In this document: positions 5,548-9,837 of the stretch, piece after piece
Layout of the letters: each line of letters begins with the position of its first letter
Numbering within the stretch: the stretch's first letter is position 1
Assembly: GCA_964505555.1 (NCBI GenBank)
Contig: CAZDIO010000080.1
Location: 1 to 9,837, forward strand
From: CAZDIO01 sp964505555
GTDB lineage: Bacteria > Bdellovibrionota_C > UBA2361 > SZUA-149 > CAZDIO01
Direction: 5' to 3'
Length of the DNA stretch: 9,837 nucleotides
The notes under the pieces: generated by a model
Databases searched by the model: none
Told to the model about the DNA's origin: nothing
The model's input: the letters and a program-made list of their open reading frames with translations, nothing else
Program-made: the position numbers and the translations under genes

Positions 5548-5862
5548 ATGTCTCCGTCCCATCCAAAAGAGTTTGAGGGTGTTGCAACTAAAGAGCGCAC
5601 AAAAACAAAGGAGCCCCCTATGTTTCGGGTGGTTCTTTTAAATGACGACTATACGACGATGGAATTTGTAGTACACATATTAGAAACTGTTTTTCACAAG
5701 GCACCAGGAGATGCGCATCGTATAATGCTTCAAGTCCACAAAGATGGACGGGGAGCCGCTGGGGTGTTTACCAAGGAAGCTGCAGAAACAAAGATCACTA
5801 TCGTTCATGCAAAAGCAAAGCAACATGAATTTCCACTGAAGTGTGTAATGGAGCCTGCATAA
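5548..5862 (+). CDS. clpS: ATP-dependent Clp protease adaptor ClpS
   Basis: N-recognin that binds destabilising N-terminal residues and hands N-degron substrates to ClpA. The 104-residue protein has a flexible N-terminal extension (1-22), the conserved PPMFRVVLLNDDYTTMEFV (23-41) with the alpha-amino-binding Asn32, Asp33 and Asp34 and gatekeeper Met38, then His64, GVFTKEAAETK (72-82) and a C-terminal FPLKCVMEPA. This matches the E. coli ClpS core closely (106 residues there). The ATG at 5548 gives the normal length, although no Shine-Dalgarno sequence precedes it. An AAGGAG lies ideally placed before the internal Met25 codon (5620). Its stop codon is one base from the clpA start, so the two are co-transcribed and probably translationally coupled. 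Confidence 0.96.
   Translation: MSPSHPKEFEGVATKERTKTKEPPMFRVVLLNDDYTTMEFVVHILETVFHKAPGDAHRIMLQVHKDGRGAAGVFTKEAAETKITIVHAKAKQHEFPLKCVMEPA
5608..5613 (+). promoter_or_regulatory. Internal Shine-Dalgarno-like site inside clpS
   Basis: AAGGAG is followed after 6 nt by the in-frame ATG for Met25 (5620-5622). A protein started there would keep the folded ClpS core but lose the N-terminal extension needed for productive delivery to ClpA. It could be chance, because the bases also encode the conserved Lys-Glu-Pro-Pro. Confidence 0.4.
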
Positions 5863-5863
5863 A

Positions 5864-8158
5864 ATGCTAGACCGTGATGTTGAATCTACCCTGATCGCTG
5901 CTTCGAACGAGGCGCAAACAAGACGACACGATCTGCTCTGTCTTGAGCATCTTCTCTACGCCATTGTACAAAATGAGAAGGGACAACTTATTATTCGTGA
6001 GTGTGGTGGAGATGTTCGGCGATTAAAAAAGAAATTAGAGAACTTTTTTGAAACGAAATTTCAAAGTCTCCCCGCAAGCACCTACCGTGAAACGATGCAA
6101 ACTCTCGCCTTTCAGCGGGTGCTACAGCGAGCCATTTTACATGTACAATACTCTAGTAAACACGAAGTTTCTATCGGAGATCTCCTCGCCTCAATCTTTA
6201 CTGAGACAGAGAGTCATGCCGCTCATTTTCTTTCTGAAGAAGGGATTACCCGCCTTGATATTCTTGAGTATATCTCCCATAGGCCTGATTTGGATGATGA
6301 GATCATCGAATCAATGGAGCTTGCTCATCAAGAACTAGAAGATGAGGATGAAGACCGGGACCAAGGAAAAAATGCCCTTGGGAATTTTGCCACGTTTTTA
6401 AATCAAAAGGCACAGGAAGGTCGGATCGATCCCTTAATCGGCAGGGAACGTGAGATTGAACGTGTTATTCAGATCTTATGCCGGAGAACAAAAAATAATC
6501 CGCTCCTTGTTGGTGATCAAGGGGTAGGAAAAACAGCCGTAGCAGAAGGGCTCGCCTTGCAAGTAGTTGGAGGGCGAGTGCCAAAGAAACTTCGTGAATT
6601 AAAACTCTACGCACTCGATCTTGGGGCTCTCCTTGCAGGAACAAAATATCGAGGAGATTTTGAGGCACGACTGAAAGGGGTAATAAAGGAGCTTGAAAAA
6701 ATCCCAGACGCTCTGCTCTTTATTGATGAGATTCATACTATTGTAGGTGCAGGAGCAACCTCTGGAGGAAGTCTTGATGCGGCTAATCTCCTCAAGCCAA
6801 TTCTTACTTCAGGAAAAATTCGCGTCCTTGGAAGCACGACATTTGAAGATTATAAACATTATTTTGAAAAAGATCGTGCACTTGCACGGCGCTTCTCGAA
6901 AGTCGAGATAAAAGAACCCTCCATTGAAGAAACAATTGAGATCCTCAAAGGACTAAAGCCCGGTCTTGAAGATCACCATCACGTTCGCTATTCAGCCTCA
7001 GCACTCAAAGCCGCCGCAGAACTTGCCTCAAAATACATCCATGAGCGATTTCTTCCCGATAAGGCGATAGATGTGCTTGATGAAGCTGGGGCGACACTTT
7101 CTCTACTTCAGGAAGAGCCTCCGACCACTCCGCCCAAGGTGCAAGCTGGTCATATTGAAAAAATCGTTGCCCAGATGGCAAAAGTTCCCACCGAGTCAGT
7201 CTCAAGTTCAGATCGCGATAAGCTTTTAGGCTTAGAAAAAAAGCTCCAACAAGTTGTTTTTGGACAAGATGAAGCGATTACGATGCTTACCAGGGCAATT
7301 CGCCGTGCTCGAGCAGGTCTTACCCAGGAGCAAAAGCCGATCGGATCATTTCTCTTTGTTGGTCCGACGGGGGTGGGAAAAACCGAAGTGGCGAAGCAAC
7401 TGGCACAAACGCTTGGTTTAGAGCTGATCCGCTTTGACATGAGTGAGTATATGGAGAAACACACCGTAGCTCGTTTAATCGGTGCTCCTCCGGGATATGT
7501 TGGATACGATCAGGGGGGTCTTCTTACCGATGCGATCATCAGACATCCCCATGCGGTGCTCCTCCTTGATGAGATTGAAAAGGCTCATCCGGATCTCTTT
7601 AATCTTCTCCTTCAGGTAATGGACAACGCAACCCTGACTGATAGCACCGGAAAGAAAGCTGATTTTAGAAAGGTGATCTTAATTATGACCTCAAACATCG
7701 GCTCTGAGTCTCTCCATGCTCAGGCGATCGGTTTTGGTGAGAATCTTCCGCAGATCGGAAAAGGGGTGATTGAAAAGAGTTTTCGAGCGGAGTTTAGAAA
7801 TCGTCTTGATTCCATCGTCACCTTCAAATCTCTTCCGAAAGAAGTAGTAGAACAGGTGGTTGATAAATTTATTCTCGAAATTGAGACCCAACTGAGCGCA
7901 AAGAAAACAAGTATCTTACTTACTCAAAAAGCTAGGGCTCACCTTGCTGAAAAAGGGTATGACAAGGTGATGGGAGCTCGGGCGATGCATCGGCTCATCC
8001 AGTCTGAGGTCAAAGACCCGATCGCCGATGCGCTCCTCTTTGGAGAGCTCCAAAATGGGGGGAATGTGAAAGTGGATGTCAAAGAGGAGAAGATCTTTCT
8101 TACCTTCGAACCAAAACAGCGCACAGATCAAAAGAACAAAGAAGTAGTTAAAGCGTAA
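5864..8158 (+). CDS. clpA: ATP-dependent Clp protease ATP-binding subunit ClpA
   Basis: Double-ring AAA+ unfoldase that feeds substrates to ClpP. The 764 residues (E. coli ClpA 758) show an N-domain (1-145) that docks ClpS and an acidic linker (150-167). D1 has Walker A GDQGVGKT (217-224), pore loop KYRG (261-264), Walker B LLFIDE (284-289) and Arg finger LARRF (340-344). D2 has Walker A GPTGVGKT (500-507), pore loop GYVGY (544-548), Walker B VLLLDE (565-570), sensor TSN (609-611) and an Arg in EFRNRLD (643-649). IGF at 622-624 is the ClpP-docking loop. The ClpB/ClpC-type coiled-coil middle domain is absent, which with clpS upstream identifies ClpA. GGAG lies about 11 nt before the ATG, within the clpS end. 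No clpP is visible. A hairpin repeat starts two bases after its stop. Confidence 0.97.
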   Translation: MLDRDVESTLIAASNEAQTRRHDLLCLEHLLYAIVQNEKGQLIIRECGGDVRRLKKKLENFFETKFQSLPASTYRETMQTLAFQRVLQRAILHVQYSSKHEVSIGDLLASIFTETESHAAHFLSEEGITRLDILEYISHRPDLDDEIIESMELAHQELEDEDEDRDQGKNALGNFATFLNQKAQEGRIDPLIGREREIERVIQILCRRTKNNPLLVGDQGVGKTAVAEGLALQVVGGRVPKKLRELKLYALDLGALLAGTKYRGDFEARLKGVIKELEKIPDALLFIDEIHTIVGAGATSGGSLDAANLLKPILTSGKIRVLGSTTFEDYKHYFEKDRALARRFSKVEIKEPSIEETIEILKGLKPGLEDHHHVRYSASALKAAAELASKYIHERFLPDKAIDVLDEAGATLSLLQEEPPTTPPKVQAGHIEKIVAQMAKVPTESVSSSDRDKLLGLEKKLQQVVFGQDEAITMLTRAIRRARAGLTQEQKPIGSFLFVGPTGVGKTEVAKQLAQTLGLELIRFDMSEYMEKHTVARLIGAPPGYVGYDQGGLLTDAIIRHPHAVLLLDEIEKAHPDLFNLLLQVMDNATLTDSTGKKADFRKVILIMTSNIGSESLHAQAIGFGENLPQIGKGVIEKSFRAEFRNRLDSIVTFKSLPKEVVEQVVDKFILEIETQLSAKKTSILLTQKARAHLAEKGYDKVMGARAMHRLIQSEVKDPIADALLFGELQNGGNVKVDVKEEKIFLTFEPKQRTDQKNKEVVKA

Positions 8159-8159
8159 T

Positions 8160-8243
8160 TTAATTGAACACAGAGTTTCACAGGGTTACACAGAGTTATT
8201 TTCTTCACTCTGAGTAGCTCTGTGAAACTCTGTGTTTAATTAA
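8160..8243. repeat. Hairpin repeat (CACAGAG family), copy 3, after clpA
   Basis: The 24-base arms 8160-8183 and 8220-8243 are inverted with one mismatch and include a flanking TTAATT/AATTAA. The left side contains three tandem decamers, CACAGAGTTT, CACAGGGTTA and CACAGAGTTA (8169-8198). The same 10-nt period appears in the copy at 1271-1356. It fills the gap between convergent clpA and the Pro-rich gene and could serve as a transcription end for both, though it lacks a clear T-tract. Confidence 0.93.
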
Positions 8244-8266
8244 GAACTTAGTTCTAAAGTTTCACC

Positions 8267-9556
8267 TTAATCGACAAGGTGAAAATTAAGAAATGCTCGG
8301 GTGCTGTCATCAAAGCCACCTTCGCTATACCCGAACGAAAAGTTGGTGTGTGATCCTAACGAATTTCTGACATGGCCTACATTGAATCCCACCGCTGTAA
8401 GCTCACTTCCCACCGATTCAAAGCCACCAGAAAATGAGTACCCAGTAGATTCAAGGATCTCTGCAGCAACGTACCCTGCTCGGGGATCTCCGGTAAGGTA
8501 ATGTGCCTCAGCTGCTGCAACAAACAACGTTTGTTGCTCATATGAACACCGACTCCTTAGATGAGTTTCAATCAGATAGACCGGAGGGGGTGGTGGAACA
8601 AATACCGGCACCGCCATCACCGGGGCTGCGTAATATATCGGAGGGGGTGGAGGCACAATCGCGACAAATGTCGGAGGTGGCGGTGGTGCGAGATAACGGA
8701 CGCTTCCATGACAGTGCCCATAATGACTGTAATCGTTAACAATAGTATGATGATTATGAATCACCGTATCTGGTGTCACCGCTTCTGCAAATCGAATATC
8801 TTGTTCGCGGCGAACTGTTTTTCCAAACCATTCTGCAGCATTTCTTCCCGGTTTTGTGCCCGCAAGAAACGCCACCGCCGCCACCCCTAAAGCTGCGCGC
8901 TGTGGTCCAGTCAACGTCTGGCGATCGTTATCTACTGGTTGAGGAGGAACCCTTTTAGTTCTCTCCTGATCCTGACTGCTTTTTTGCTGATTCTGCACAG
9001 CTTTTTGTCCATGTTCTGGCATCGCCACTCTATTGTGCGCGCTTGGAACACTTCTTGGATCGGGAAGATTCGGGGTATTTCTTTGATCTCGACCTGACTG
9101 CTTTAACTCTGGAGCAGTTCTTGGTTTTTCAGTTTGGGGATTGGTTGGCTTTTGATGCTCGGCTGCAGAAGGTTTTTTCTGATCTCGATCTGCTGGTTTT
9201 GCCTCTGGAGCAGTTCTTTGTTTCTGAGGGGTGATAACTTTTGGTTTTTGATCCTCACCTTTTTTTTCAGGAGTTTTTTCAAGACCAGGAGTAGCTTTTC
9301 TTGGTGCTGGTAAGATGGGGCGAGTTCTACTTTCTTCGGGAGCGGGAGTTCTTGGTTTTTGATCTGGTGCTTCTTTTTTTTCAGGTTTTCTAGTTTCCTC
9401 AGGAGCTCGAGCTTTGGCTCTTTGTGGTGACCTCGATCGTTCTTCCCGATCGGGATCACGATCGTCTCTTCGAGCACCACCGTGTGGGGGTTGTCCCTTT
9501 TGATGGGGATCTTCTTTTCGCTCTCTTTGCACCCGATCAGATTTCGGTTGTGGCAT
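8267..9556 (-). CDS. Low-complexity Pro/Lys/Gln/His-rich protein of unknown function
   Basis: A 429-residue protein I do not recognise. Residues 1-215 are strongly hydrophilic and presumably disordered, rich in Lys, Arg, Glu, Gln and Pro, with imperfect repeats (RTAPE at 114 and 146, DQKP at 65 and 102). A short hydrophobic Ala/Gly/Val segment (221-233) might span or insert in a membrane. A His-rich patch follows (IHNHH 266-270, HYGHCHG 278-284). Three runs of five prolines (291-295, 302-306, 321-325) alternate with hydrophobic Tyr/Val/Ala words. The C-terminal 100 residues look folded and Ser/Gly/Phe-rich. There is no classical signal peptide. AAGGAG (9566-9571) lies 9 nt before the ATG and a good promoter precedes it, so the gene is probably expressed. 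A surface, envelope-spanning or scaffold role is only a guess. Confidence 0.72.
   Translation of the reverse strand: MPQPKSDRVQRERKEDPHQKGQPPHGGARRDDRDPDREERSRSPQRAKARAPEETRKPEKKEAPDQKPRTPAPEESRTRPILPAPRKATPGLEKTPEKKGEDQKPKVITPQKQRTAPEAKPADRDQKKPSAAEHQKPTNPQTEKPRTAPELKQSGRDQRNTPNLPDPRSVPSAHNRVAMPEHGQKAVQNQQKSSQDQERTKRVPPQPVDNDRQTLTGPQRAALGVAAVAFLAGTKPGRNAAEWFGKTVRREQDIRFAEAVTPDTVIHNHHTIVNDYSHYGHCHGSVRYLAPPPPPTFVAIVPPPPPIYYAAPVMAVPVFVPPPPPVYLIETHLRSRCSYEQQTLFVAAAEAHYLTGDPRAGYVAAEILESTGYSFSGGFESVGSELTAVGFNVGHVRNSLGSHTNFSFGYSEGGFDDSTRAFLNFHLVD
9085..9225. repeat. Direct repeat inside the low-complexity gene, 96-bp spacing
   Basis: GATCTCGACCTG (9085) recurs as GATCTCGATCTG (9181), each followed by CTCTGGAGCAGTTCTT about 22 bases on. 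The 96-base offset equals 32 codons and encodes the RTAPE...RDQ repeat of the protein. A second pair, GGTTTTTGATC at 9243 and 9354, is offset by 111 bases (37 codons). Both offsets are multiples of three, consistent with in-frame expansion. Confidence 0.75.
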
Positions 9557-9565
9557 ACAAACTAA

Positions 9566-9571
9566 CTCCTT
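9566..9571 (-). promoter_or_regulatory. Ribosome binding site of the low-complexity gene
   Basis: On the minus strand this reads AAGGAG, 9 nt before the ATG at 9556. It is the strongest site of this kind before any annotated start in the window and fixes that start. Confidence 0.7.
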
Positions 9572-9580
9572 CTCTTCACC

Positions 9581-9609
9581 ATTATGTAATCCTTCCCACG
9601 CAAACTCAA
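9581..9609 (-). promoter_or_regulatory. Sigma-70-like promoter of the low-complexity gene
   Basis: On the minus strand TTGAGT (9604-9609) and CATAAT (9581-9586) are separated by exactly 17 nt, each close to consensus. Transcription would start near 9574, just ahead of the AAGGAG site, leaving a leader of about 18 nt. Confidence 0.65.
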
Positions 9610-9764
9610 AATGCGTCCTTTTCGTTGTTATGGCTGAGGTACTTGAGGGTGTTACTTATAGTGAAAAATCGGCTAAATCCCGACTAAAAGCTTGAAACCA
9701 AAGAGAGTTCTTGCTCTATAAGCTTGAACTAAGAAGCCTTTAACAAAAGGAACGGTCGTTTCTG

Positions 9765-9837
9765 TCGTTGCGAGCGAAGCGAAGCAATCTCATACTACAA
9801 ATAAGGGTTCGAGATTGCTTCGCTTCGCTCGCAACGA
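9765..9837. repeat. Palindromic repeat with 27-bp perfect arms
   Basis: Bases 9765-9791 are the exact reverse complement of 9811-9837, around a 19-nt loop. The arm contains GCGAGCGAAGCGAAGCAATC, a core I recall as a common intergenic palindrome in many bacterial genomes. The arm may continue past the window edge: the matching fragment at positions 1-13 carries the same end followed by CAG. No gene lies in 9610-9764, where I see only short A+T-rich words such as AAGCTTGAA repeated twice. Confidence 0.93.

Noticed and set aside
7150..7464. 104-residue frame antisense to clpA
   Set aside because: It is a shadow of the highly conserved D2 Walker region, with no ribosome site or recognisable domain.
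8261..8310. Separate terminator for the low-complexity gene
   Set aside because: No stem followed by a T-tract was found around its stop beyond the repeat hairpin already listed.
9103..9480. 125-residue Lys/Gln-rich frame on the minus strand
   Set aside because: It lies wholly inside the low-complexity gene in another frame of the same strand. Its Lys/Gln bias mirrors the repetitive DNA, and it has no ribosome site.
9765..9837. tRNA or other structured RNA gene
   Set aside because: The structure is one simple hairpin with no cloverleaf, anticodon arm or T-loop sequence. It matches a common palindromic repeat.
1..9837. Circular replicon, because the first and last ten bases are identical
   Set aside because: Ten bases are too few to prove closure, and the match is explained by a multicopy palindrome at both ends. 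No replication or partition gene is present.

Overview
The window is about 9.8 kb of moderately A+T-rich bacterial chromosome with eight genes that I accept. It looks like housekeeping and peripheral sugar/redox metabolism scattered with small hairpin-forming repeats. The ClpS-ClpA pair, signal peptides suited to a periplasm, a periplasmic-type c cytochrome, a PQQ-type sugar dehydrogenase and SurE all point to a Gram-negative, Proteobacteria-like organism. The Cys-rich secreted protein and the cytochrome type remind me of deltaproteobacterial or myxococcal-like lineages, but that placement is inference. I see no tRNA, rRNA, CRISPR array, transposase, integrase or phage gene.

Layout, left to right. 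(1) A fragment of a palindromic repeat at the left edge. (2) A leftward PQQ-dependent sugar dehydrogenase gene (118-1389) whose signal-peptide region contains a hairpin repeat translated in frame. (3) Rightward surE (1469-2302), divergent from it, and a rightward monohaem cytochrome c (2381-2758) followed by a probable terminator and a very large perfect hairpin (43-bp arms). (4) A leftward three-gene run: a GAF-domain protein related to free-methionine-R-sulfoxide reductase (4388-5179), a glucokinase-family gene (3409-4362) and a secreted 10-cysteine protein (2992-3387). (5) A 368-bp divergent intergenic region with a second hairpin repeat. (6) Rightward clpS-clpA (5548-8158), one base apart, closed by a third hairpin repeat. 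(7) A leftward gene for a 429-residue low-complexity Pro/Lys/Gln/His-rich protein with a good promoter. (8) A 27-bp-arm palindromic repeat at the right edge, of the same family as the left-edge fragment.

How the genes may work together. ClpS and ClpA form the N-degron adaptor and unfoldase of the ClpAP protease; clpP is not in the window. The PQQ dehydrogenase and cytochrome c could both act in periplasmic electron transfer, and glucokinase starts cytoplasmic glucose use, so a sugar-oxidation theme is possible but unproven. I did not find a clear new multi-gene system. The most unusual signals are the repeat-derived coding segment, the family of 10-nt-periodic hairpins placed at gene borders, the single-cysteine fRMsr-like protein, a glucokinase homologue lacking a sugar-binding Glu, and the low-complexity protein.
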